49,895 nucleotides of DNA, taken from positions 6,139 to 56,033 of the forward strand of contig KV419467.1 of NCBI GenBank assembly GCA_001630475.1. The letters are read 5' to 3'. The stretch comes from Sistotremastrum niveocremeum HHB9708 (lineage: Eukaryota > Basidiomycota > Agaricomycetes > Sistotremastrales > Sistotremastraceae). The notes beneath the pieces are model-generated. The model had not been told where the DNA came from. It did no database searches and saw only the letters and a list, made by a program, of their open reading frames with translations. Below are positions 12,070 to 25,431 of this stretch, piece by piece. The translations under genes were made by a program, and so were the position numbers. Position 1 is the first letter of the stretch. Each line of letters starts with the position of its first letter.

Positions 12070-12261
12070 CCAGAGCAAGGTTCGGGAGGGAGTTTGTAGG
12101 CAGAGACCGTCCACCCGTTCAAGTTCGACGCGACGAGAGGTTGCTCAAGTGATGGAGATGGTGTAGAGGAGGAGGACCTTGAGGAGGACGCTATTGAGAT
12201 CGAATAGTTAAATTCAAGATATGTGCAGAGAAAACGACCGGATGATCTGATAGATGGACAT

Positions 12262-12404
12262 AGATGGGGGAAAGATGAACATTCGTGGATGTCGCACTCG
12301 TCTTTATATACTCTCAGGCACTCAAGATCGGTCGAAGGAGGCGATCTTAGGATTTTCGATCGCAGGAACCTCACGCCGATCGTCGCGGAAGAAAGTCTTG
12401 GCAT
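12262..12404 (-). promoter_or_regulatory. Array promoter of L6
   Basis: On the minus strand, ATGCCAAG (complement of 12397-12404), TATATAAAG (complement of 12302-12310), then CCCCCATCT (complement of 12262-12270). It is one of the clearest copies. No clear boundary palindrome was found upstream of it, consistent with its being the innermost unit of the left array. Confidence 0.7.
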
Positions 12405-12719
12405 TCGGAGCAAAAAGGATTGACGATCAAATGTAATTGAATTGCAGGGAGGACTCGGAAAGATCCCAAAAGCGGATACAGAGTGATCAAGGAACTGAAT
12501 TGTCGAAAGGGATCGGGAGTTAGGAAAGGACCACACAATCGATCGATCTACAGACAAGCAATTCAGGATTTGGAACGTCCGCTGGATCGAGATATGATCT
12601 CATCGAAGATGTCCTGTGATTCTATTGGCACATCCACCCGCTTTCGTGCGCTCCTCTCAAGCGCCATCAGCACCGACAAACATGGGAACGGAAGCATAGA
12701 AATCAAGTAGTAATTCGGC

Positions 12720-13956
12720 ATAGGGCGGTTTTCGTGTTGAGCATCTAACATTAATATTGGTGTTTCAAGCCGGCTTGGCTTGAGTATCGTCGGACAATGA
12801 TTCCCGGGCCTAATATTGAACTAAATGAGGCGCAAGAGGTCGTAATGATGGGTGGCCCGAATCACTTCTTCCATTGACGGTGCTAAGCACAGAGAGGAGA
12901 GGTGCGAGTTAGAAGATGATTGACGTCCTGGAATGTGAAGCTGCAGTGACCAAACGAAATCCCCGAGAAGTCCGAGCTACACTGTAGAAATTGTCGTTGC
13001 TTGCTTTGCAAGCTTCCACGGCGTCATTTTGGCTTATACGCTGCAAGTGCAAGAGTTGTCATAGCATTCAGATGGCCACTAGATAGAAAAGAGAGGGGGT
13101 TTTTTTTTTAAGTGCAGTCGAGTATGAAGGTTATGGAGAGGGAATGATGACGAGCATTAAATTACACACCTCCTTATAATGTTCCTCTCCGGTCATCATC
13201 AAATCTCGAATCAAGACTATAACATCCTGATTCTCCTGACAGACGTGGTCTCCCTGATTACTGGCGCGTCGAACTTCGGTCGAAGTTGAGGTCGGATGAA
13301 CAATGGGTGTCTACATCCGAGCAGGTGTCCATGATAGCAGCGGTAGATTGACTTGACGGCGATTGAGAGCATTTCCAGATAATGAAGCACGTGCAGAATT
13401 CGAGATGGTTGGCTGACAATTCTTGTACGCGATAGATGTCGCCAGAGATTAGAGAACAGCGACTGAAGAGATACCTGAAAAAATGATCAGACTTCGTTTA
13501 CAGCCATTGAGACCTCAATACACATACCAAAGCTCTCAGATATTCCCAAAATCCCAGAAATATGACCCTTCTCAGGGTCCGGTTCATGTAGGTGTCGTAC
13601 ATTCAAGCCCTGGATAGCATCCACCGAGTAGGTAGGATCATCTCATCGATATAACGGATTAATATTTGTCTCAGGTTGATCAGAGCTTTGTGGCAGTTCG
13701 TACAGTCGAAGACGTCGAATGCGAGGACGAGGATTAGAGCGGAGCTGAGAGTGGCGGAGTTCGCCGATTCCGTTCTCTCTTGCATCGCATCCACATCAGT
13801 AACGGCGCAAAACGGCCTCGGTAGCATAGTATGTCTCTTGGAACGTTCCTGATTGTTCCCTCGATAAATAGGCTTATCTTAGCTGCGTCGGATCCTAAGA
13901 TTAAAATTGAAGCGAGGTACTCAGGAATGCCACAGGTTGGCGCCGAGCCCTCAACA
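12720..13956. other. Gap between left array and first conventional gene
   Basis: No gene was recognised. It has a poly-T run at about 13102-13110. A minus-strand open frame near 13603-13827 includes a hydrophobic stretch (SALILVLAF), but I could not connect it to other exons. The last few hundred bases probably hold the promoter of the F-box gene. Confidence 0.4.
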
Positions 13957-15953
13957 ATGCCCACGAGCGCCTTCGCTCACAGGGCTCACGAACCATTGAG
14001 AGACGTTCTATCTCAGATATCACGTGAAACGTGAGTGATTTGTCTGCTCCCCGTTATACTTTTTGATCGCCTGTTCCATAGGTCGTCCTTGATCTCGGTG
14101 GCAGCTCATGCTGACCCAGCTCTCTCCGACCCGTGCTCTGAACACGACCCACTCACGAACGCTATCTCAAGTCTGGAATATATCCTTGAAGATTTCGATT
14201 CTTCAATTAGATCCGAAATTGCCAATCTTAAGAGGCAGTTGAACGCGCGAATACCTCTCATGCGGCTTCCCAATGAAATCCTCGTCGAAATCTTCCATTT
14301 CTATATCTTGGCTTCGCAGACTGAGGTACCTGCCAAAATGAAGTTGCCTCTTCAAGAAGACTACACCTTTCCGATCAAGTTGACACATGTGTGAGCACTT
14401 CTAATCTTCGCATGTCGACTCTGAATCAACGATATGACAGATGTTCGGCTTGGCGAACACTCGCAATGGCCACACCGAGATTATGGTCATCAATAGACAT
14501 GGACTGGCCTCTCCCTATCATTGAGATGTTCTCGTCTCGTTGTCAGCCTATCTCCTCGGACATAGTCTGGAACAATACTGGCACCTCGGATACCGGAAAG
14601 GCCTCCTTTCTCATTGGGAACGTCTCCAAGATGGTTTCGCTCAAATTAATGCTTCCCCTACATCTCATGCCGGAACCTGAGGGACTCTTCCGTTCCCACG
14701 AGATTCTCCCTCTCCCTCTCCCTGATATGACCAACTTGACCCTCAGCTTTCCCCGGAGCGATATCGGGGAATTAGACGATAACCTCTTCGCTGGAAATGC
14801 GCCTAGGCTCGTTGATTTGTGTCTCTTGAACGTTTCAGGGTCTTTCTCGCCCCAAATATTCCGCGGCCTTCTCTACCTTCGTATATACTACACCGCATGC
14901 AAAAGCAGCCATGTGACGCACAAGTTACCCTTGTGCGATGTCATAGATCTGCTGAGAGCATCGCCGGAGCTCAGAATTTTCCAGTTCTCAGTCAGTGATT
15001 GGGATTGTACCATCACCGCCACCACTTCAGTCCCTCATTTCGTGGCCGAGAAGCTTCAAACAGTGATTCTGGATGGCTGGGATCGTGCCGCGATCAAAAT
15101 GTTCTTCACAAAAGTCTCATCACCCTCTCTCACCAGTTTGAAAATTGAAGCTGCACCTACCATGGGCGAGGTCGAAGAAATCGAGGAGAACAATATGTTG
15201 TGCTTCCTCGATGATGCTCCCGAAAGTGTGCAGAGCCTTTTATCGCGTGGGAGACATCTAGTTGTCCACAATCCTCCAGGCAGTGAGACAGCCACGTTCA
15301 GCCTGTCGACCACTGGGTCTCTCGTTACTCACACTCCTTCCGTAGTCCTCCGAACTTCAGCACCGGAGGAGCATGACTGGGGCGAATGGATTAAAGGGCT
15401 GTACCGCACTATCCCACAACTCAATCTATATCTCGACCTATCGCAACTTCGCACCTTTGCGTTCAACTATAACGGTGAAAGTCGCGTTTCTTTGGACGCG
15501 ATATCTCATCTGTCATGTTGGAGAGAGTTTCTCTCCCAGTGCGTCGCTCTCGAAGAGATCGAGATTGTGGGTCCGGATAGCTGGAAACCAATCCTACGAG
15601 CGCTGGGGAACATCCCTATTCTTGAGGAGAATGTGCCTTGCCCGTCGCTGCGTGTTCTCAGACTCGTCATGCCATCTGTTCCTGAAGATCCTGTTCTTTT
15701 TGAGGCTCTGTGGATGCGAAAAAAAAGCGGAAAGAGAATCAGCCAACTGATTTTCATGCCGTATCTTCCGGAACATGGTGGTTATGAATACGACATGCTC
15801 GAATATTCGGAGAGCTCCGAGAGACTGGAAATGCTGGAAATGGTAGTCGAGACTACGAGACGCATCCCTCGGAATTCTCGTGAGACTGTACTTGGAGGAA
15901 AAGACGCGTATGAGACCTTGCCGGATGAAGAGGATAGACTAGCATTTTGGTAG
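13957..15953 (+). CDS. F-box protein, three exons
   Basis: Probable substrate-recognition subunit of an SCF (Skp1-cullin-F-box) ubiquitin ligase. Exons 13957-14030, 14082-14390 and 14441-15953 join in frame at GT-AG introns of 51 and 50 nt and give 631 aa. An in-frame ATG at 13927 or 13831 would add 10 or 42 residues. A short predicted helical stretch (ISSLEYILEDFDSSI) precedes the F-box, which begins LPNEILVEIFHF near residue 87 and continues across intron 2 into CSAWRTLAMATPRLWSSI. This arrangement is typical of the large basidiomycete F-box family. The remaining 480 or so residues are leucine-rich in places without a clear repeat. Substrate unknown. Confidence 0.85.
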
Positions 15954-16163
15954 ACGTCTGAGGAAACGCTGTAGCGCCACACGATGACAAGTTCATACAT
16001 TGACATGCACATTGATATATAAGCCTGCAGAAGCTTAGACCTAGATTTCATGTGGGGATCCAGGGTCTGATGTCACCTCATTTCCAGCCCATCAGCATAT
16101 CTACCAAAGTCATTTTCCCACAATATCCGCAAGTGACGAGCCCATAATTCCCCAAACTCATAT

Positions 16164-18326
16164 TTATTCCCGACTCCAAACTTCCCTCCCATCAACCCAA
16201 ACACTCAACACATCTCCACCAACAGGATCAATAACTGTAAGATCGGCATCAGCGCCAGGTCTGAGCGTCCCTTTTTTATTCTCGATGCGAAGACAACTGC
16301 TCCGAACATCAGAACTTTGTTCGAGGGGAGGAAGGAGAGAAGAGGAGGACGTACCGAGCGGGATTGTATGTTGCACATTTTATAGCTTCGCCGAGACCGC
16401 AGCCTGTGAAGCGGGCGAAGTTCTGGATGCAGCTATCCATTGACACAGCACTATTACGTCATCATTAGCATCGATTATTTATTTGTCGTCGAATAGGGGC
16501 AAAGATGGGGTAGGGAGGGAGGAGGTACGCGGAAATAAAGAGAGGGTGGGGAGGAAGGTGAGGATGGAGAAGGTTGCGTACCTTCCGGCGAGGGTATCGC
16601 TGCCTTCGATGAAGAGCTTATAGCCTCTGCGAACGAGATTCTTTCCGTCGCGCCAGGGGTAGATTCCATCTGGAAGGTGAGGATCCATGAACGCCATCGC
16701 TGTCATGATGTCAGCACAATGAAATGACTGGGATTCGAGGGGAGAATAGGGAGCGGTGAGTGACACGTACCATCCGTAATCAATACACATCCGTCCTTGT
16801 GAGCCATATACGCCAGCTACACGCCCATGACATTAGCATTCGCTACCGCAAAGAGATAGAGAGACTACGCACGCGAACGCTATTCGGATGCGAATGTATC
16901 CCATCCACAATCAACCCATAATAAGGCCTCCAGCCCTCCTCCTCCCCTCCCCAAGCTCCCACTCTCGCATCTCCTCCCACAGGTACTTCAAGGAGATCAA
17001 GGTTCGAGATTGAAGCTGCCCTCGAAGGAGCGGTAGTATGTGGATTAAGGAGCGGAGAGCCGGGTGGTGTAGGTAGCTCGGATATCGCTTCTGATACGAC
17101 TCCTGGCGTACTGGACGCAAGATTGAGTTTCTTCTTCACAACTTCTATCCCAGTCTTCTTCCCTTCTTTCACTCCTGCGACTCTGGGAGTCATACTCCCT
17201 GAAGTCTTCGTTTGGACTTTAGCCGGAGACGAAGGCGAAGAGTTGAAGGCGGGAGATACGCCGAGGAGGCCGATGATAGATGGATCACGATGATGAAGCT
17301 GAGGCATCGCGTTGAATAGATGTGTGATCAGACGCGCGCCTGATTTTACTGCTTCGGCTGCGATATCGGACGAAGCGATCGAATGGCCGATAGAGAACGT
17401 TACGCCATACTCTTTCTTCTCCGACGACGAAGTAGAAGAAGCGGACGACGTAGAGGAAGATGATGATAAAAGAGGTCGAGTGAGAGCGGGGATGGAAGAA
17501 AGTATCCCAGGTATTTCAGGGGCAGCAGTGATAATCTTCACATATACATCTTCCTTGCCATTCACCACAGGCGGAGTAGCAGATAATTCAGGACCGTACG
17601 TCTCGGCGAATGATTCGATCTCCTTCGGTGCGCTTCGAATGAGAGTCGGTTCGTGAGCTCCCCGTTTTGCGAGCTGGAGGAAAGGACCTTCGGCGTGCCA
17701 CCCCAGGAGGTTCGCACCGCCTTTTGTCTTTCGGGGACGGAGGAGTGAGAGGAGTTTCGGGTATAGAGATTGTTCTTGTGTCTGTCATTGAAGTATGAAT
17801 GTGTGGACGTTAAGCCAGATAAGAAGGAACGTACGATGATGGTGGGGACGAGAGATGTTACGCCTGTTTCGACAATACGGCTCGCGATGCGAGTGAGGCC
17901 AGAGACATATTCCTCATCGTTGCCGGTATAGATTGAGAAGTCGAATCCATAGGCTCCGTTTATCTGTATATCCAAGAAGCCAGGTCTATAATCAAATCCA
18001 CGTCAGCATCCCTGATGATAGCATCGCAGCTGATGACGAACGAGAGTATAGCACCTCCAAGATCAATTATACGACTTGGTCTTTCACGAAGCTGGAAGAA
18101 TGTTTTCTTTAAAAAGATAATGTCAATCAGCTATCGATGTATAGTCAGACAGTATACGCACTTGTGAGTCAACTATGATGCCCTTGCTTGTGTCAATCCA
18201 CAAGTCCTTCTCGACCAAACTCCCATTTTCCATCGCCAACAAACAATTCGTAAAGCAAAGCAATCCATTCCCAGCACTACCCTCCCCATCGTCCCCTCCA
18301 ACGTTCTTAACAAAAGTCGACGTCAT
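16164..18326 (-). CDS. nagA: N-acetylglucosamine-6-phosphate deacetylase
   Basis: Removes the acetyl group from GlcNAc-6-phosphate to give glucosamine-6-phosphate, in chitin and amino-sugar catabolism; probably cytosolic. Eight exons (18162-18326, 18042-18106, 17835-17985, 16873-17781, 16771-16816, 16582-16699, 16355-16450, 16164-16296) join in frame to 560 aa. Family marks are PGFLDIQINGAYGFDF (about 78-93), the metal-binding HAEGPF (H156, E158), GHS (H260), THLFNAM (H281) and catalytic ITDAM (D445), then DTLAGSAVSMDSC and a C-terminal GADADLTVIDP. The usual family length is near 400-450 aa. The excess is mainly a Ser/Thr/Pro-rich insert of about 100 residues between HLFNAM and the IHSHP motif, encoded without introns. 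Intron 6 (131 nt) is unusually long here. Confidence 0.93.
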
Positions 18327-20503
18327 CTCCTGATTATCTTCACAATTTTAACGAACGTCGGCGAGAGCAGAGATGAAGGTAAGAGTTAAGAGAGAGAAAG
18401 AGATAGGGATTGCTGGCAGCGACGCATGTGCGTATCGATATCCCATGTGCTTCGAAGGCTTCATCTCAGATAGAAAATTTATTCCAAATGAGAAAGAAGG
18501 TCGTTCGGCGAGTTTGCCCGAGGTTGCTTATCGGGCTCAACAGTTCCCACGCTGGTCGGCTTGGACTTCGGCAGGCTTCGGCATCGGTGCCGCAATTCGG
18601 GATAGGCACGGCAGAGATAGCTGACGGCAGATTTTATTAATGCAGTGCCTGAGAGGCTGTGTGACTCATATATTTCCTTTCGAGGAGACGTTGGAGTGGC
18701 CTGGTTTTTAAAGAAAATTTTCAATTCGACAAATGAAACATGCGGCCACTCAGCGGTCATGGAGAAGACTTCAAGAGTCGATACAAGACATCAAGAGAAC
18801 ACTTGGTGTTGACCCTAATTCAAGCGCAGATTTAATGGTATGATTGGAGGAATGAGCGGACAACAAAGTGTTTTATGTTGTCCATGTAATCGACAGAGTA
18901 ATCAAAGAGTTATTAAAGTACGAATGATGTAGATGCAACTACACGTCTTTTCCAAGAGTGGCTTGTAGGTCATCATCTAAGAACCGTGTGGGTCATGGGA
19001 AATCTCAGTGCGCTGCATCACAGCCTCGAAAAGACATCCACGGCCAGGAGGGACAGATGAAATCTATTTCGTCACCATCGCAGATATCTTTTTCGGTAGT
19101 AGAGTATTCCCCAATGAAACGAAGACGTCCAGAGAATAGAGCACCGCAAAATTAGAAAACTTCGGTTCGTCATAGGTGATCCATCATATCCATGCCGCCA
19201 CTAAGAGAGAAAACTGAAGAGCGTCGTTATCTCCATTACGCTTCAGCTGTTAAGGAGATCGGGACCCAGTGCTTTAAATGATGCCCACGAGGACGAAAAT
19301 CTCGCATCCATCAGATCTGCTAGGGGGCATGTTGGCTGGGCATCATGAAACCAGAAAGTGAGCCTCCCACGAGGTTGACGGAACATGGAGACCGAGAGAG
19401 ATGCCCTGGAACAGTCCATTCGGCCACTCGGATACAGACAGTATGAGATTTATAAAGAGCGCTGAACAGGACCGCACTCTTGACTATCCCGTATCGCAAT
19501 CAAGTGGGTACAATTTGGGAGAGACATTCGTCGATATATTGACAGAACTTCACAAAAGCATCAAGAAGATCGGGGTGAACGCACGGCATTTCGACAGCGA
19601 AGGTTTCGCAAATGGATAGACCAGTAACAAAGAAAATGAATCTGAGACGAACACCATGATGTATCCTGCAATTGGAATGCCAGAGCAATCACTGAGCTCA
19701 GTTGATCAATCCTGAGCTCGACTGTGACAAGGAAGAATGATACCGTATATAGGTGTATAGCACGTGGCAAAAATGCAGGAGGTCCAGATACTTTCATCGA
19801 CTAGAGGACATGAGGCTATGCCGATCGTCGGACGAACGTAGCTCGAACAGAACAGAACGACTCGGATGGCGAACTGCCAAAGGGTTCCTCAGTCAATCAG
19901 GACTGAAGGAAAGTGATTTGATATTACAAGTCGACCGTCGATGTCGCCAGGCAGGATCGCCTATCGCTCTGACTTGATGCAATGGAGATGTCTTTATCCG
20001 GTCCGAGTCATATTGGACTGTTCAAAGGAGGTTGAGAGGACGGAGTGATTGGAAGCGAGATAGGGAGCGAATGGCTGACGTGTTCTAGGTCACGATACCC
20101 GCAGTCGGCAGAGATCTTCCCGAGATGAAAATCCCGACCGCACCGCCAATCATTCAGGTTAATCCACTCCACATTCCTCAGAATATCAAAAAATCTCCGA
20201 ATCATGAAGAGTGACCAACGAAGGTTCACATTGGCAGAATCAAACTGTGCAAGGCAACAGTTTAAGAAATCGGCCGATAATGCATAAGCGCGAAAAATGC
20301 TGAATGAGGATCCGGCCGAGTGGCCGAAAGGGTCCTTGCGCCACACGCGAGCCAGCCCACGCAATTTCCCTTTCAGGCTCCGCAACGTGACCGCCCGAAC
20401 CCTTTTTGACTAATTCAAACTCCGTCTCTTGCTTCCTCCCATAGCCACTCCCCATCCCCCTCTCGCAATCTCTCCAAACGATTCATCATAATCGACGACC
20501 AGA
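18327..20503. other. Intergenic region of 2.2 kb
   Basis: No gene is supported with confidence. One candidate is a minus-strand open exon near 19500-19675 containing FAVEMPCVHPDLLDAFVKF and ending in a stop. It could join an upstream open piece near 19797 through a GTATCA to CAG intron. I recognise no domain in it. The final 100 bp before 20504 is pyrimidine-rich, as expected for a fungal promoter and leader. Confidence 0.35.
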
Positions 20504-23500
20504 ATGGTCCGCGCTCATCTTAAGCGGATGGTAAGCCCTCCGCGCACTTGTAATTATCTTTCAAAAGCGTTTATCGACTTCGTCATCAGGGGAAGCCTGG
20601 AGTGGCCAGCGTGGGATCGACATCGCGATTATCGACTGAACCTGAGGTAGAAGAAATCGTTGAATATGTTCCGGACGATATGGATATAGATGAATCGGGG
20701 GACTACGCCCTTCCGTATCATCTTCGAACGAGGTCTAAAACGACTCGCTCACCTCCGGTTGATACGGACCCTAATATGGTATCTCCGAATGACCCGCTTT
20801 CGGAAGAACAACAAGAACCCCGGGCGGCGTCGCCAGCGGCACCATACCTCTCGTTGCAACCAGGAGCTGAACAGTTCACGGGAGAGCAAACTGGCGACAT
20901 TTCTTCTCTCGGGGATGGCACAGATCCCAATGTTGTCATCAGGATTTGTCCCAAAGGGAGACCAAAGAAGCAAACTTACGATCCTGCGGATACAAAATGG
21001 CCTTGTACTCTGGATGGTTGCGACCAGATTTTCCGCACCCAGGGTGATTTAATTAGGCATCAGAAGACAGCCATTAGACACGAGCAACCTGGCTTGTACG
21101 TATTTGATCAATTCTGCACTTCGATCTCTTCTTGGCATAAATCCTGACTTTCAATGTTTATAGCGTTCCTGACCAGAGTCTCGTGTGCAAACATTGCAAA
21201 ATAGGATTCACGAGAGTCCGTATTTGTTTATAACTAATGACGTGCCCGTGAAATCATGGAACTTACTATCTCTATAGAAAGATGCTCTTACGAGACATCA
21301 GAAGACGAGGTACGTGTTTTTTGACACGGTTACCGTTTCTCACCCTAACTCATCGTCCGCAGTGGACACGATCCTAAACTGCCCGTCGGCGAAATCAAAG
21401 ATCACACGACGAAACGATTAAAAACTATCGTTACCAACCTCGGAAATCCTGGAGCGAAGCTGATGAGCTCCGTCATTTTAGACGGAAAGACCGCTCACAC
21501 TCCTCCAGAAGACAGCGGTCGAGGTAAAGGAAGGCGAAGGAAATCCCAAGCCGACGGTGGACCAGATACCGGCGTCGACTACAGCCGTTTCGCACCTTTC
21601 GCACCATCATACACATTCGTCAACCAAGCTGGCTCACCGGCAAACGGATATCCAGTCCCTCCAAACGGCTGCGTTCACCCAATCCCTGGCACTAGCGGAC
21701 TTGTCCAAGTTCCTGCTGGTTATCCTCCACCGGTTGCGTACGCGGTACCAGTTGGTGTTCCAAATATGTGGCGACCGTCTCTTTACAACCCACCTCCGCC
21801 TACACGCCGAGCACCTGCGGTTTCACGTCGTGACTCATCTGTTCCCCTCCCTTCGCAGGGTCAGCTTCGAATCCTGTCTCCCCCTCCTGTGGAAGAGACA
21901 TCACAACCTCCGGATCCACGTTCAAAGTCGCCGTCGCGAGACGAGGACATCGAGATGTCTGCTGCTCCCCCGTCACCCTCTCCATCTCCTTCACCTTCAC
22001 CATCGACTCCCCATCGCATTTCTACAACTACACGAGTAGCTTCGCCTCCATGGACTGGCAGACAAAGTCCAGAGGTCATACTCGTCTCGCCAGAATTCGA
22101 TCCTGACATATGTACTCCCGCGAAGTCATATCAAGAGCAAACTCAGAAAGAATATTCGTTCAGAAAACATCTTCCTAATCACGGATTCCCTTATTTGCCT
22201 TTCAATCCAGCCTTAATGGGGCCGAATTCGCACGCTTACTCTGAATATTCCGGTCTTCCACCCCTGCGGCGAATTCATCCAGAAGTACCCAACATTCCTC
22301 CTGCCTTGGGCAGTTCAGATAGCTCGAGGACGAATGCTCCGCCGATGACGTCACCTCAAGCACCGGCTGACACTCAAGATCGCGATCTTCCTGCGGCTTC
22401 ACAAATTCCTGCGATACAGTCCACGCATCCCTATCATACTCCCGCTCCTCGTACTCCTCCTCAACCTTCATCAATATCTCCTCCGACTTCGCTTGATCCT
22501 GCCCTTGCTTCCTCTCCTTTGCCACAAGCTCGGCCAGAACCTTTCCTTCAGCTTCGACCACAATCCTCTCAGTCCTCAGCACCGTTTCCTCCTTCGTTCT
22601 CTGCGAAGGCTTTGGCGACAGGTGCCGGCACTCGGATGCCTTCCGCGAACGTGATGCGTAGTATGTGGAGTGTGATTGGCGAAGGGAACCTGATAAACTC
22701 AGAGCAAGAAAGAGAGCGCCTTCTCGTACCTAAAGGTCCTGCTCTCGGGAGTTATCACAGGTGGCAGGCGGTTGTTGGAGATCCGCCGCGGGTTTTGTCG
22801 CTTTCGGATCTCGCACGCAATGGGACGTCTGGTCCATCGGAGACGCCGTCTACCCGAGAAGAACCTCGTTCGGACGCTCATCACGACATGCGTGAAACAG
22901 ACGTTCCGGAGTCTCAGCGCCCACTTGATGCTACCGATAAAGAACCTGCGCGACTTTCATCCAGTCGGTCGCCTGGTAGGGAGATGATCTCACAGCCCGC
23001 CGTGACATCTCGGTCTTCATCGCCCAGCGTTGAGGCTCAAGCACCTTCGGTTCCCATTATTCGAGAGCCACCTGCGATTCGCAGCCCTGTTCCAGCATCT
23101 ATGATGTCTATGATGAATCAGATTCCTATAACGCCTATCGGACCAGTTACTCTCCGAACTAAAGGGAGGGCGTATCCAGTCACTACCGCAAAAATCCATG
23201 GTCTTCTCAATCAGCCTCAGGTTTCGCGATCCAATCCCTTCCCTCGTAGTGAATACGATAGAAGCTCAGATATAGAATCTGAGGATGAGCCGGAGAACGA
23301 ACAGGAAGTTCGACCGAGTGTCCCCGAGTCTCCGACTCAATCTGTCGAGCGATTGATACCAATGGACGTGGATAGGGTCGTTCCCCGAGCACCGTCGCTC
23401 GCGCCGTCAGATGATATATCGGATCTCGACATCGCTCACGACGTACATCGTCCTCATTCTGCCTCTCCGCCTCACTCTCCCCGTGCCCAACCTTCAAGTC

Positions 23501-23913
23501 CCCCTTCGCCACCATCTCGTCCGCGTTCTCCTCCGTCTTCGGGCCTCCCATACATGCCTCCACCTTTATTACCCGTCCTTCCGATCTCATTTCAATATGC
23601 AAGACCTTTTTCCAAATCGCCTCCTCCACCTATAGCTGCCGTCGAAAGGACCCCATCTCGTTCTTCTGTTTCGTCTATGGTTTCAGAGATCGATGAGGTC
23701 CGATCTCAAGCTGAATCTCCAATTCATGCCGCGACACGTCCGAGGTCTCCGAAACACGAAGTAAAGCAAATTATTTTTCAAGTAACTCCACCTAGGAGGT
23801 CTAGCACGAGTAATGGCACACCACGGAGCAGTGCTTCACGGCCTTCGATAACCAGCCGTTCTTTACGTTCTCATCAGGAAGGAATCATCACTCGTTCTCG
23901 CCGGAAATCATGA
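20504..23913 (+). CDS. Two-finger C2H2 zinc-finger protein, probable transcription factor
   Basis: Probable nuclear DNA-binding regulator. Five exons (20504-20530, 20590-21095, 21164-21215, 21278-21309, 21363-23913) join in frame to 1055 aa; intron 1 follows a nine-codon first exon. Finger 1 is C148-x4-C153-x12-H166-x6-H173 (CTLDGCDQIF to TAIRH). Finger 2 is C186-x2-C189-x12-H202-x5-H208 (CKHCKIGF to TSGH); introns 3 and 4 interrupt it. A basic GRPKKQTY stretch precedes finger 1, and the N-terminus is acidic (EVEEIVEYVPDDMDID). The last 800 or so residues are Pro/Ser-rich low complexity, with repeated SPSPSPS and PPSPPS runs, likely disordered. I cannot assign a named orthologue. Confidence 0.87.
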
Positions 23914-25431
23914 ACTTATGTTTGGCAATCGCATTACGAAATTTCTCGCAATCTCATCATATCATGCTCTTATTGTTTTCAATCTGTAATTATCACTCAA
24001 CACAATGTACATCTCGTTCTCGAAATTCGTCAGATATATTGACTGAGCCATTACTACCAACTGGGTACCCGTAAAGCATTCATCATTGCAAAGTAGGATT
24101 AGTGAGACGAGTCCGGGAATGCTTCTAACGGCCGAACGTCTCTTGAGTGACTTGTTGAGTCAAGTCTGCGATCGGGCTCAATACCACTTTGAGAAAACCG
24201 CGCCGAAGTGAAGATTTTGTCACTTCACCTTCGATCAACTTCAAACAACGCTCTATATTCAGCCAATTGCCAGTGACTCAAAGTAACCGAGATTGAAGTT
24301 CGTATTTTAAGCCATCCAGAGAAGCCTGCACCTTACTGATCACTTCGTCCGCCATCAGTAATTGCCAGAAGGTGTGGTAGTATATAAGAGCGATGAGAAT
24401 GGTGGCCGCAAGTGTTTCACCACGATGCTCCGAGATTTCATACACAAAGTTGTTCGAATCGTCTTGGTTTTTGGAGAGGCAGCAACACCGGAATCTGGCA
24501 TACCTGAAAGCCGACTGAATGGGGAAACAGTTGAAACGATTGGCGGCCTAAGGGTGAGTTCTGATCGTTGTATTCCTATTTGAATCGACTCAAAGGTCTC
24601 AAGAAGCGGATCACTCAGAGGTGTGGATAGGCAAGCAGACTTCATTATGTTCCTCGGAAACTAGCCTCAGCCTAAGGCTTGGGCGCTTGAGCCTCGAGGC
24701 AAAGCGTGCCAGCGGTACTACCTTCGATACAGATGCGCTTTGCGGCCGCATTGAGAAAGCTATTGAGGAATGGGCATACAGCAGGATACAGTCAGTACTC
24801 ACGACGAGCGAGGCAAGCAGAAGAGAAGGATGGAGGCGAGAAAGGGGATCGATCGGGATTTGCCGAAAACCGCAATGTGAGCACTTGATCCCGTTGCAGC
24901 TCTGTATATTGTCTGATTCACTGAACAGGCGTATGATGAACCGAGAGTACGATCTCTGAGATGCCAAATAGGCTCGTCGATGGGCCAAAGATTCGAAATC
25001 AGATTTGTTCGTATTTGCTCAAGGCGGTGTCGGTGTCGGAGACTCGGAGACCTCGGTCGTATGGCCTTATTGCATTACCTATCTAAACCTCTTTTCCTGC
25101 CACCACCAAGGTGTCGTCGGGAGAGACTGCATTCAGATCGTTGTCGCACTCAAACCGAGTAGACCCCTTCTCTTCTATCTTTCGTAAAGATACCGTTTCC
25201 GAAGGACCCGCTGTGAAAGACTGATAAACGCGCTGGACTGAGAAAAGTCATCAGTCAATTTTCTCGAAACCTCAGGGTGTGAGGTTGATAGACCAACGCA
25301 CCTCTGTGCCAACTCGAAATTGGTCTATCTGATCACCAGGTTTCTCAAGCAATTCTTTACTGGTGGTATATCAGACATTGAAGCATGGTGTAGGCCGTTA
25401 TTCGATTGCAAAATCCGCGAGAGAGAGCACG
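23914..25431. other. Intergenic region of 1.5 kb
   Basis: No gene recognised. A TATATAAG sequence occurs at 24380 on the plus strand with no recognisable coding sequence after it, and it lacks the GATGCCAAG box and CCCCCATCT element of the array promoters. Confidence 0.4.

Noticed and set aside
12066-12557. A 163-codon minus-strand open frame running through the L6 promoter
   Set aside because: It starts upstream of the TATA box and crosses the promoter elements, so it is a chance frame rather than a transcript-encoded protein.
20310-20340. GGCCGAGTGGCCGAAAGG resembling the D-arm of a class II tRNA
   Set aside because: No matching T-arm or acceptor stem nearby; the phrase is isolated.
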